Source: Arcobacteraceae bacterium (GTDB lineage Bacteria; Campylobacterota; Campylobacteria; Campylobacterales; Arcobacteraceae). Taken from it: 37,376 nt of DNA. The notes under the pieces are model-generated. The model was not told where the DNA came from. It worked only from the letters and a program-made list of their open reading frames with translations, and did not search any database. The translations under genes were made by a program, and so were the position numbers. The DNA is taken from positions 1-37,376 of the forward strand of contig JAOZMC010000014.1 in assembly GCA_029934475.1 (NCBI GenBank), read 5' to 3'. Of the stretch, positions 15,453 to 23,117 are shown in pieces (the first letter of the stretch is position 1; every line of letters begins with the position of its first letter).

Positions 15453-16889
15453 TTATTTTTCGTTTTGTGGATTTTTGCCAATAGACAATAAATCTTTGAC
15501 CAAATAGACAAATCCAGCTAAAATCACAACGCCAAGAACCAATCTCCATGCCATAGCTTGTGTATACCATAAAGTATCTTGAGCTATGAAAAATGCATCC
15601 CAAGTAGCGCCCATAGATGCTCTCTCAACCAATACTTGCTGATATCCAGCGATAGTGAGTGTTACACCCATTGCCAGCATACCGAAGTTTAGAAGAAAAA
15701 GTGCCATCTTGCTATCAAAAGTCATTTTCATCCTTGTGATACCATTTGTTCCTTGGACTGCTAAATAAAATATACCTATAAGTATAGTCGCATATGCTCC
15801 GAAAAATGCTAGATGCCCGTGAGCGCTTGTAAATTGTGTTCCGTGAGTATATATATTGACTTGTGGCAATGTATGGAAAAATCCCCAAACACCAGCACCA
15901 AGAAAGTTGCCAAATGCATTTGCAAAGAACCAAGTCAATGCAGGCGTATTTGCTATAGTAGACTCTTCGCCTCGCTCTTTTGCTGCTCCTTGTTGTTTGC
16001 CCCAGTCATATGTAACATGTATAAACATAGCAACCAGTGGTAGTGGCTCAAGTGAGCTAAACAAAGCTCCTATCTCCCACCAATACTCAGGTGTACCTAT
16101 CCAAAAGTAGTGATGGCCTAGTCCTAGTATACCAGAACCAAATAGCATGGCAACTTCTATCCATAGCCACATCTCGACTATCTGTCTTTTTGCACCGATG
16201 ATTTTGATCAAACCATATGCAGCAAATACACCGACTAGCACTTCCCAAGTAGCTTCAACCCACAAGTGGATTACCCACCACCACCAAAATTGATCCATAG
16301 ATATGTTATCTGTAAACCATATTCCAGCTAGGTATAAACCAACCAGAGCTATCATATCTGCCATTAGGACAGTTACGATACCAGTTCGTGTGCCTTTGAT
16401 AGCAGTCAAAAATACATGCAGCAAAAATCCTACAAGCACTACAGCTATACCTATATCAGCCCATCGTGGAGCTTCTATATACTCTCGTCCTTCGTTTATA
16501 AACCAAATACCTACATTTAGTCCCATGATCTCAGTCGTAGTATCGCCATATTGTATAAGAATATAAACCAACACAACTACAGTAACTGCAGCAGTAAGCA
16601 CAGCAAAACCAAGTTTAGCTAAGCCAACACCTACTACTTCTATGCCTGTCTCATCTGGCAGCATCCAATAAGCAGCACCGACCATAGCATAGACCATCCA
16701 TACTACTAGAGCATTGATATGCACCATTCTTGCTACTGAAAAATCAAAGATCTCAAAAAGAAAACTAGGATATACAAACTGTATTGCAGCTATAAGACCC
16801 ATGAGTAATTGAGCTCCGAAAAGCACCACTGCTACGGTAAAATACCAAGTCGCGAGCTTTTGTCCTTCCCATTTTAAACTATTTGTCAT
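15453..16889 (-). CDS. norB: Nitric oxide reductase catalytic subunit NorB (cNOR)
   Basis: Membrane subunit that reduces 2 NO to N2O. The 478-residue, about 12-helix protein keeps all metal ligands: low-spin heme b His57 (MVHIN) and His359, high-spin heme b3 His357 (SAHGHLAFFG), and the non-heme iron site His208 (VIHLWVE), His259 and His260 (GLGHHYF), with the NOR-specific Glu212 four residues after His208. This identifies it as a NOR rather than an oxidase. No long N-terminal quinol domain is present, so it is the cytochrome c-dependent type served by NorC. The start overlaps the norC stop by 4 bases. Confidence 0.96.
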   Translation of the reverse strand: MTNSLKWEGQKLATWYFTVAVVLFGAQLLMGLIAAIQFVYPSFLFEIFDFSVARMVHINALVVWMVYAMVGAAYWMLPDETGIEVVGVGLAKLGFAVLTAAVTVVVLVYILIQYGDTTTEIMGLNVGIWFINEGREYIEAPRWADIGIAVVLVGFLLHVFLTAIKGTRTGIVTVLMADMIALVGLYLAGIWFTDNISMDQFWWWWVIHLWVEATWEVLVGVFAAYGLIKIIGAKRQIVEMWLWIEVAMLFGSGILGLGHHYFWIGTPEYWWEIGALFSSLEPLPLVAMFIHVTYDWGKQQGAAKERGEESTIANTPALTWFFANAFGNFLGAGVWGFFHTLPQVNIYTHGTQFTSAHGHLAFFGAYATILIGIFYLAVQGTNGITRMKMTFDSKMALFLLNFGMLAMGVTLTIAGYQQVLVERASMGATWDAFFIAQDTLWYTQAMAWRLVLGVVILAGFVYLVKDLLSIGKNPQNEK

Positions 16890-17545
16890 TGGTTACCCCT
16901 TTTTTCATTTACTACTAAATTTTTCTTGCCAAAGTTTCGTGGGAAACCGTTGGTATCAATTGAACTCATATGTTTTAGAAATGCTACAAGACCTTTCGCT
17001 TCTTTTTCAGTAATACCAAGATTTGGCATCGCTTTTGAATGCATCACATTTCCTGAAGGATCCATCAAAAACTTTGCTATACCTTCTTCTTTTGTAGGAG
17101 CACCCAAAAACGCAACTTCGTCCCATTTTGGATCAAGCCAAGCTTTGGTCAAATCCGGAGCATAATATGCACCGTTTCCAAGCAATGTGTGGCAGTTCAT
17201 ACAGTTTTTGACCTGTGAAGCTAGTTTTCCTATGTGCAATAGTTTTCCTGCTTCCTCTTCGCTGTAGTCATCTCTACCAAAAAATTTCTCTTTCTCACCA
17301 ATGATTGGCACCTCATGACCTCTTTTTTCATTAAACTGATATTTAATGTTGTAGTTGATAACAGTAGGTCCTGGAACCCTTTTTGCTATACCACTTTTAA
17401 GGTCATTGTCATCTCCCATTTGGATTTGAGCAAGCGTATCAAATGTAAGCCATATTAGCAATACAGCTGAAAAGCCAGTTATCCAGCCTGCTGATCTCAT
17501 CCAAAATCGATTGTCTGTCCATACAGACACTGTTCGTTTTGACAT
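16886..17545 (-). CDS. norC: Nitric oxide reductase cytochrome c subunit NorC
   Basis: Membrane-anchored cytochrome c that feeds electrons to NorB. It has 219 residues: one N-terminal transmembrane helix (about 18-38) and a periplasmic domain with CMNCHT at 115-120, the following GNGAYYAPDLTKAW typical of NorC, and a likely axial Met in KAMPNLGI. The ATG follows a strong AAAGGAG. It overlaps norB by 4 bases (ATGA) and lies 20 bases after a small membrane protein gene. Longer than Pseudomonas NorC (about 146 residues) because of an insert between the helix and the heme domain. Confidence 0.95.
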   Translation of the reverse strand: MSKRTVSVWTDNRFWMRSAGWITGFSAVLLIWLTFDTLAQIQMGDDNDLKSGIAKRVPGPTVINYNIKYQFNEKRGHEVPIIGEKEKFFGRDDYSEEEAGKLLHIGKLASQVKNCMNCHTLLGNGAYYAPDLTKAWLDPKWDEVAFLGAPTKEEGIAKFLMDPSGNVMHSKAMPNLGITEKEAKGLVAFLKHMSSIDTNGFPRNFGKKNLVVNEKRGNQ

Positions 17546-17565
17546 CTATTTTCTCCTTTTTCTTT

Positions 17566-17937
17566 TTATTGTTCGTATCGTTGTTCTGATCTTTGATTGA
17601 GATAATAATATAGATGAGGCAGTATAAGATAGCCCACCATAGCTATCATAAGCACCTTAACTGTAAAACTATCGCCACCCAAAGCGTCAGCCACAAAATA
17701 CAAACAATACGTCTGAAGTATCCAAAAGATATATGCAAAAGGCATATATATGCTTTTTAGATACCCCATCTTAACCAATGTGTATATTGCCACATAAAAC
17801 AGCCCAAATAACAAAACGGCAGATGAAGATAAAAATATAGGAAGAAACATATCCAGAGGAATCTCCGGCAAGTTTAAAAATGGTGCATCCAGTATAATCA
17901 CTATCAATCCTTTCGCCTTGAAAAAAAGCTGAGCCAT
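17566..17937 (-). CDS. Small three-helix membrane protein heading the nor operon
   Basis: A 123-residue (ATG at 17937) or 111-residue (GTG at 17901) protein. The GTG is better supported because AAAGGA lies 6 bases before it, while the ATG has no visible ribosome site. About three transmembrane helices are seen: FLPIFLSSSAVLLFGLFYVA, YMPFAYIFWILQTYCLYFV and VLMIAMVGYLILPHLYYYL. The C-terminus is charged (NQRSEQRYEQ). It is the first gene after the divergent promoter region and 20 bases before norC, so it is probably co-expressed with NO reductase. I do not recognise the family; a NOR assembly or accessory role is inferred only from position. Confidence 0.68.
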   Translation of the reverse strand: MAQLFFKAKGLIVIILDAPFLNLPEIPLDMFLPIFLSSSAVLLFGLFYVAIYTLVKMGYLKSIYMPFAYIFWILQTYCLYFVADALGGDSFTVKVLMIAMVGYLILPHLYYYLNQRSEQRYEQ

Positions 17938-17969
17938 TTTATCTAAATAAACTTAATGAAACTCAAAAA

Positions 17970-17975
17970 ATTATA
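17970..17975 (-). promoter_or_regulatory. Likely -10 box (TATAAT) for the nor operon
   Basis: The minus strand reads AATAATATAATTTTTT about 32 bases before the first possible start of the nor operon. It lies in the 152-base divergent region shared with the ccoNOP-like operon. Confidence 0.5.
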
Positions 17976-18046
17976 TTATTTACAAAATTTTACAAATTGT
18001 TGGATTTTAATAAACGAATTTGGGGAAATTTATATTTTTATGATAT

Positions 18047-18052
18047 TATAAT
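18047..18052 (+). promoter_or_regulatory. Likely -10 box (TATAAT) for the ccoNOP-like operon
   Basis: TATAAT occurs 37 bases upstream of the chosen start of the CcoN-like gene, in an AT-rich stretch. It is divergent from, and about 70 bases from, the nor -10 box, so one regulator could act on both. Confidence 0.5.
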
Positions 18053-18089
18053 AATAAAATTTATATTTAAAATATTAAAGGATATGCTT

Positions 18090-19547
18090 ATGCCAAATAG
18101 CACGGCTATTAATTATGATTATAGTATCGCAAGAGCATTTGCTTTTGCTACTATATTGTTTGGTATCTTGGGTCTGCTTATGGGTGTCATCATAGCATGG
18201 CAGTTGGTGTATCCTGAGCTAAACAACCTAGCAGGACAATACGGAACTTATGGCAGATTGAAGCCATTATATACAAATATCATGATATATGGCTTCACTC
18301 TTAGTGCTGTGTTTGCTACTTGGTATTATATAGGACAAAGAGTTTTGAAAGTCTCTATGAGAGTGTCGCCGTTTTTGATGAAAGTCGCTAGGCTACACTT
18401 TGTGCTATATTTTATCACTATTTTTCTAGCAGTTGCTACATTGTCGGCTGGTATAACTACAGCAAAGGAGTATGCTTCACTGTCGTGGACTATTGATTTG
18501 TTGGTCATGATATGGTGGATACTATGGGGTGTATCTATCTTTGGTCTTATGCGTTTGAGAGGTGAAAATATTATCTCTGTGAGTGTTTGGTATTATATAG
18601 CTACATATATACTGTTTGGTATAGTATATATCTTTAGCAATATTGAGATACCTACTATGTTTTTTGCCGATGGAGCTTTTAGCAACAAAATGTATTCAAT
18701 ATCGGTATATATTGGCAGTAGCGATACCATGGCACAATGGTGGCAGAGCTATGATGTGGCAAAAGTTATAACTATTTTTCCTATTGTTGCTATGATATAC
18801 TATTTTTTGCCAAAGCAAAGCGGTCAAAATATATATTCACACAAGCTAGCATCGCTATCATTTTGGGGATTGGTATCTCTCTTTTTTTGGACTGGTGGTC
18901 AAAATCTAGCATATCTGCTTGTGCCAAATATGATGCAAACTATCAGCTTGACTGTGTCTGTGATATTTGTATCGTTGTTGTGGGGAGTTGCGATCAATCT
19001 GCTGTTGACCTTCAGAGGCGAGTGGAACACTCTTGTAGATAATAGTATCCTCAAATTTTTTGTTGCTGGAGTTCTGTTTTTTATGTTGTATACTATACAA
19101 TACATAAAACCAGTCCGCGATATAGCTAGCTTCACAGACTGGAACACACACTTCGCTATGATAGGCTGGGTAGGTTTCGTGGTTACAGGGGGGTTGTATC
19201 ATGTCTATTCTCATGTGTATAAAAGACAGATAGATTCAAAACGACTTGTGGCGATACACTTTTGGCTTCAGACAGTGGCTGTATTGATATATTTTTCATC
19301 TATGCTGATAGCTGATATCGTCCAAGATATTATGTGGAAAAGCTACGACGAGTATGGTTCTTTGACCTATTCGTTTGTAGATATTTTCAATATGCTTCTA
19401 CCATACCATATAGCAAAGGCAGTAGCTGTATCGCTATATCTTTTAGGATTTGTGATATTTGCTATAAATTTGTACAAAACTACTACATCTGGCAAAACAG
19501 TTAAACAAACACAGATGAAATCCACAAAGAAAAAAGGAGAAAAATAA
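18090..19547 (+). CDS. CcoN-like (cbb3 oxidase subunit I family) protein lacking active-site ligands
   Basis: A 485-residue, about 12-helix protein clearly of the CcoN family: TYGRLKPL, MIYYFLPKQS, AIHFWLQT and MWKSYDEYGSLTYSFVD align without gaps to typical CcoN. The functional residues are gone. By eye, low-spin heme His60 becomes Tyr61, CuB His207 becomes Tyr221, CuB His257/His258 become Gln271/Asn272, the cross-linked Tyr251 becomes Phe265, and the heme b3 ligand is Asn352; only His354, at the second low-spin position, remains. It therefore should not reduce O2 or NO. The ATG at 18090 was chosen because AAGGA lies 7 bases upstream; an earlier ATG at 18084 is too close. It is followed by CcoO- and CcoP-like genes and is divergent from norCB. 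Function unknown. Confidence 0.85.
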   Translation: MPNSTAINYDYSIARAFAFATILFGILGLLMGVIIAWQLVYPELNNLAGQYGTYGRLKPLYTNIMIYGFTLSAVFATWYYIGQRVLKVSMRVSPFLMKVARLHFVLYFITIFLAVATLSAGITTAKEYASLSWTIDLLVMIWWILWGVSIFGLMRLRGENIISVSVWYYIATYILFGIVYIFSNIEIPTMFFADGAFSNKMYSISVYIGSSDTMAQWWQSYDVAKVITIFPIVAMIYYFLPKQSGQNIYSHKLASLSFWGLVSLFFWTGGQNLAYLLVPNMMQTISLTVSVIFVSLLWGVAINLLLTFRGEWNTLVDNSILKFFVAGVLFFMLYTIQYIKPVRDIASFTDWNTHFAMIGWVGFVVTGGLYHVYSHVYKRQIDSKRLVAIHFWLQTVAVLIYFSSMLIADIVQDIMWKSYDEYGSLTYSFVDIFNMLLPYHIAKAVAVSLYLLGFVIFAINLYKTTTSGKTVKQTQMKSTKKKGEK

Positions 19548-20215
19548 TGTTTCATGGGCTAGAACAAAGAGCGTTTTTTTTTACTGCTGTGTTGGTATTG
19601 GTCGTGAGTCTCGCTGGAGTTATAGAGATGATACCTAGCCTTGCGATACAACCATCACAGCCGATAGTAGTTGCCAAACCATACACGGTGCTAGAGCTAG
19701 CAGGTCGTCAAGTATATATAAAAAATGGCTGTATCGCTTGTCATACACAGAAAATAGAACCAATCAAACATGAGACAGATAGGTATGGCACATATAGTGT
19801 CAGTGGTGAGTATGCTTATGACAGACCGCTTTTATGGGGTTCTAGTCGAACTGGACCTGACCTACTAAGAGTAGGCAACCGCAGGACTACGGATTGGCAT
19901 GAAATCCATATGAAAGACCCTACATCTGTAGTGCCGACTAGTGTTATGCCATCATATAAACATCTATTTGAAAACAGAGCAGACATAGCCACAGCTTATG
20001 CAGATGCAAATACACAAAAACAGGTTTTCGGTGTGCCTTATGACAAAGCAGATATGCCATCGCTTGGAAGTTGGTATGAAGCAAATGCTCAAGCTATAAA
20101 AGAAGCGACTTTGCTAGTAGCAGATATGAAAAACCCAAAAGTCAAAGAGATAGTAGCAGACGGACAGATACCGCAGATAGTAGCTCTCATAGCATATCTA
20201 AACACTAGAAGATAA
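19547..20215 (+). CDS. CcoO-like membrane cytochrome c (cbb3 oxidase subunit II family)
   Basis: A 222-residue protein with one N-terminal transmembrane helix (about 9-30) and a periplasmic mono-heme domain, CIACH at 62-66. The CcoO hallmarks remain: ETDRYGTYSVSGEYAYDRP, WGSSRTGPDL, DWHEIHMKDP and the axial Met in SVMPSY. Unlike the CcoN partner, nothing essential seems lost, so it should bind heme c and transfer electrons. The ATG overlaps the last base of the CcoN-like stop codon and has GGAG upstream. In cbb3 oxidases CcoO passes electrons to CcoN; here the acceptor is unknown. Confidence 0.9.
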   Translation: MFHGLEQRAFFFTAVLVLVVSLAGVIEMIPSLAIQPSQPIVVAKPYTVLELAGRQVYIKNGCIACHTQKIEPIKHETDRYGTYSVSGEYAYDRPLLWGSSRTGPDLLRVGNRRTTDWHEIHMKDPTSVVPTSVMPSYKHLFENRADIATAYADANTQKQVFGVPYDKADMPSLGSWYEANAQAIKEATLLVADMKNPKVKEIVADGQIPQIVALIAYLNTRR

Positions 20216-20230
20216 AAAAGGAATACAAAT

Positions 20231-20902
20231 ATGAAGTTTTTGATATTTTGTGGAGTGTTATTTGTCATAGCTATAGTTGCAGGCACATATTATGCTGTAA
20301 TTGATTTTTATATATTTAGTAGCGACAGCATAGACTATACGGCAGTGTTTGTGGTCCTATCTATAGTTGTGTTTATATTTTTGGGATACATAAATCAAAT
20401 CAAAAATGGCAAAACCATATCCAAATTGTCAGCACAGGACGATGATAGCACAGATGAAAATAAAAATCCCATACCTACAGGTTGGTGGCTACTATCTGCT
20501 GGTGCGATAGTATGGGCGATAGGGTATTGGATAGTGCTGTATCCTACAGATCAACCAACACAAACAGATAAATATGACGATACTATCGTCAAGCATATAG
20601 AAAAATACAAATACACTCTCAAAAATACAGACAAAAACAGTTTGGTCGCTATGGGACAGACTCTGTTTTCGGTGTATTGTGTCTCGTGCCACGGAGCAGA
20701 CAGTGAGGGCATGCAGGGTATAGCCAGAGACTTAACATTGCCAAAATATCAAGACTACGCAGTAGCTGGTTTGAGCGATGTCATACAGACAGGCAAAAAG
20801 GGCGAGATAGGACAGATGCCTAGTTTCGCAAAGATGATTACTGCCAAACAGACAGAAGCAGTGTCTGCTTATATATTGTCATTGGGAGCTAAAAATGACT
20901 GA
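20231..20902 (+). CDS. Mono-heme CcoP-like membrane cytochrome c
   Basis: A 223-residue protein with two N-terminal hydrophobic segments (about 5-27 and 37-55), then the CcoP signature NPIPTGWW (about 79-86) leading into a third helix that ends WIVLYP, and one cytochrome c domain with CVSCHG at 150-155 and a likely axial Met in GQMPSF. Normal CcoP (about 290-300 residues) carries two c hemes; this one has a single CxxCH and is shorter. AAAGGA precedes the ATG, 15 bases after the CcoO-like gene. No CcoQ gene is present in the operon. It probably forms a complex with the two upstream proteins. Confidence 0.85.
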   Translation: MKFLIFCGVLFVIAIVAGTYYAVIDFYIFSSDSIDYTAVFVVLSIVVFIFLGYINQIKNGKTISKLSAQDDDSTDENKNPIPTGWWLLSAGAIVWAIGYWIVLYPTDQPTQTDKYDDTIVKHIEKYKYTLKNTDKNSLVAMGQTLFSVYCVSCHGADSEGMQGIARDLTLPKYQDYAVAGLSDVIQTGKKGEIGQMPSFAKMITAKQTEAVSAYILSLGAKND

Positions 20903-21005
20903 TGACAATAATCAAGGCGACACTAGCTATATTTTTGTATTACAATCACAAATAAACCCACTGAATTAAACTCTCTTTAGATTGACCAGTTAAGTCCTAC
21001 AGGCT

Positions 21006-21071
21006 AAAACTCAAGAAAAATAAAAAGCAACCTAAAGCTATGAACATAGAGGCTTTTAGAGGCGAACTTTA
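21006..21071 (+). repeat. Inverted-repeat copy A flanking the Sel1 gene
   Basis: About 55 bases here (core AGCAACCTAAAGCTATGAAC, continuing ATAGAGG) recur in opposite orientation at about 22687-22748. Copy A has an 8-base insertion before the core. The two copies bracket the Sel1-repeat gene. Confidence 0.7.
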
Positions 21072-22475
21072 CTATCTATTTTGTATTTTTTCTAAGTTTT
21101 CACAGCCAGTTTGAAAGTTAAGGCGACATGCCTTTTCATAAAACCCAACTGCTTTGCTGTAGCTTTTTTTGACACCCTTGCCATATGTATATATAATTCC
21201 CAATGCAGAACAACTAGCACCATTGTTCAAGTTGCATGCTTTTTTATGAAATCTTAAAGCTTTAAAGTAGCTTTTTTTTACTCCTTTTGCATTTAAATAC
21301 ATTCGCCCAAGATTGCCACAACCAATACCACTATTCATATTGCATGCTTTTTTGTAAAGCTCTACAGCATTGCTATAGCTCTGATTGACTTCTTTTCCAT
21401 TTTCATACATATTTCCAAGATTACTGCAACCATGACCAATATTTAGATCACATGCTTTTTCATAAAACCCTATAGCTTTAAGATAGCTTTTCTCTGCCCC
21501 TGTACCTTTTTCATACACAATACCCAGACGAACACAACTGCGACCAATATTCATACCGCATGCTTTTTTGTAAAATTCTACAGCTTTTGTATAGCTTTTG
21601 CTGACTCCTCTGCCTTTTTCATACATAAGCCCAAGACTACCACAGCCGACACTACTATTCATGTCGCATGATTTTTCATAAAATTCTACAGCTTTTGTAT
21701 AGCTTTTTCTGACGCCTTTGCCTGTATCATATAGAAGCCCAATATTATAACAACTTGCTTTTATACTTTTGTCGCATGCTTTTTTGAAAAGTTCTATAGC
21801 TTTGGTGTGGCTTTTTTTGACACCCTTGCCTACACGATACATAGTTCCAAGACGAAAACAACCATTGCCATCGTCTAAATCGCATGCTTTTTTGTAAAAT
21901 TCCGCTGCTTTGGAGTAGCTTTTTTTGACTATTTTGCCATTTGCAAACATGTTCCCAATACTGTAACAGCCTGAGCCATCGTCTAAATCGCATGATTTTT
22001 TGTAAAATTTTGCTGCTTTTGTATAGCTTTTTCTGACGCCTTTGCCCACATGATACATGTATCCAAGGCGAAAACAACTATTGCCATCGTTTAAATAGCA
22101 TGCTTTTTTGTAAGATTGTTCTGCTTGATTGTAGTTTTTTTTGATACCTTCGCCGTATTGATACATAATCCCAAGACGACCACATCCGCGAGCATAGTTC
22201 ATATAACATGCTTTTTTGTAAAATCTTGACGCCTTTTTGTAGTCCTTTTTGATACCTTCGCCATCATTATACATAAGTCCAAGACCAAAACAACCACTTC
22301 CACTATTTGTATCGCATGCTTTTTTGTAAAATTTCACTGCTTTTTCGTAGTTGCCTTTTGCAAAAGCATCGTGTCCTTCTTTGACTGGAATATTGTTTTC
22401 GTATCCTATCGATTTGGCACAACTTATTATACCAAGCATGCCAACTATTATCAACAACTTTATAAATAGTTTCAT
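21072..22475 (-). CDS. Sel1-repeat (TPR-like) lipoprotein with paired cysteines, Hcp type
   Basis: A 467-residue protein. The ATG at 22475 was chosen because AAGGAT lies 6 bases upstream and it gives a proper lipoprotein signal (MKLFIKLLIIVGMLGIISCA). The body is a string of about 12 Sel1 units of 36 residues. Each has the pattern KA..FYKKAC.......C..LG.MY..G.GV.KSY, with twelve Cys pairs spaced as in the disulfide-linked helices of Helicobacter cysteine-rich (Hcp) proteins. Such solenoids bind peptides or partner proteins in the periplasm or outside. The repeats are also visible in the DNA as ~108-base tandem units, so unit number may vary between strains. It is isolated, with no operon partner, and flanked by an inverted repeat pair. 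Confidence 0.88.
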   Translation of the reverse strand: MKLFIKLLIIVGMLGIISCAKSIGYENNIPVKEGHDAFAKGNYEKAVKFYKKACDTNSGSGCFGLGLMYNDGEGIKKDYKKASRFYKKACYMNYARGCGRLGIMYQYGEGIKKNYNQAEQSYKKACYLNDGNSCFRLGYMYHVGKGVRKSYTKAAKFYKKSCDLDDGSGCYSIGNMFANGKIVKKSYSKAAEFYKKACDLDDGNGCFRLGTMYRVGKGVKKSHTKAIELFKKACDKSIKASCYNIGLLYDTGKGVRKSYTKAVEFYEKSCDMNSSVGCGSLGLMYEKGRGVSKSYTKAVEFYKKACGMNIGRSCVRLGIVYEKGTGAEKSYLKAIGFYEKACDLNIGHGCSNLGNMYENGKEVNQSYSNAVELYKKACNMNSGIGCGNLGRMYLNAKGVKKSYFKALRFHKKACNLNNGASCSALGIIYTYGKGVKKSYSKAVGFYEKACRLNFQTGCENLEKIQNR

Positions 22476-23117
22476 ATTTATCCTTTTTACGATCATACAA
22501 CTATGGTGTTCCATTTCAAAAGACCGATTTGAGGCAATTTTTTATCCCAATCATCTAAGCTAACTTTTGTCGTATACTTTTAACATTATAACATTTTTTT
22601 CTTAATCTTTTATAAAAACTTCATTTGGTGTCAAACAACAGAACCATCTGATTAAATAACAAGCTCCTAACATAGGATAGATTTGCATATAGTTGAGCTC
22701 ACCTCTAAAAACCTCTATGTTCATAGCTTTAGGTTGCTTTTCTTGAGTTCTGTTTTTACAGAAAATATTTTTGCTAAAACAAAAAGCGATTCTCTTGTTT
22801 TCGCTAAAGCGAAAATCGCCACGGCTTGTTTTAGGGTTCCCGGATGGATACCAAACATTCAAAATTCAAAATTAACCAGTCCGGGGTTCCGAAAGACAAT
22901 CAAGCCTTTCACAGAAAGTTTTTTTGTTATCACAAAAAATCGCCACGGCTACTTTTGCTAAAATACCAAAAAATAAAGAAAAAACTTAACACTTCCAACT
23001 TAGCACTTAACACTATTTTTCACACAAACAGCAAGCACACACTCCCAAGCTTAGCAGACTGTGAGACGATCTAAGATATTTAGATTGTCATGATACAAGC
23101 AGTCGTGTTTTCTGTCA
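22476..23117. other. About 640 bases without a supportable gene, rich in short repeats
   Basis: The stretch holds the second inverted-repeat copy (22687-22748), a 40-codon reading frame on the minus strand with no ribosome site (ending 22602), a perfect TTTTCGC/GCGAAAA hairpin near 22798-22815, two copies of AATCGCCACGGCT (near 22814 and 22939), repeated GGGTTCC / GGGGTTCC near 22834 and 22883, and a tract of ACTTAACACT-like repeats near 22984-23015. Composition is unlike the coding DNA. It looks like layered repeat debris rather than a gene. Confidence 0.6.
22687..22748 (-). repeat. Inverted-repeat copy B flanking the Sel1 gene
   Basis: Read on the minus strand this matches the copy at 21006-21071, including CTCAAGAAAA and CCTAAAGCTATGAACATAG. 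In both copies the reading MNIE-A/V-FRGEL is open, and some of the differences are synonymous, which hints that the repeat once derived from coding DNA. Confidence 0.7.

Noticed and set aside
17997-18089. Longer N-terminus for the CcoN-like protein
   Set aside because: The upstream in-frame ATG has no ribosome site, would overlap the promoter, and adds residues not found in CcoN; the ATG at 18090 has AAGGA at the right distance.
18090-20902. Ordinary cbb3-type cytochrome c oxidase
   Set aside because: The catalytic subunit lacks the CuB and heme b3 ligands, so the simple oxidase label would be wrong.
21072-22475. Regular spacing mistaken for a CRISPR array
   Set aside because: The 108-base periodicity is that of a coding Sel1 repeat; no short identical repeats with unique spacers are present.
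22602-22862. Minus-strand frame of 86 codons (inner ATG gives MNIEVFRGEL, 40 codons)
   Set aside because: No ribosome site, it crosses repeats, and the start region is just one copy of the inverted repeat.
22683-23074. Plus-strand frames of 76-92 codons in the repeat-rich stretch
   Set aside because: They read through hairpins and short repeats and show no protein-like conservation or start signals.
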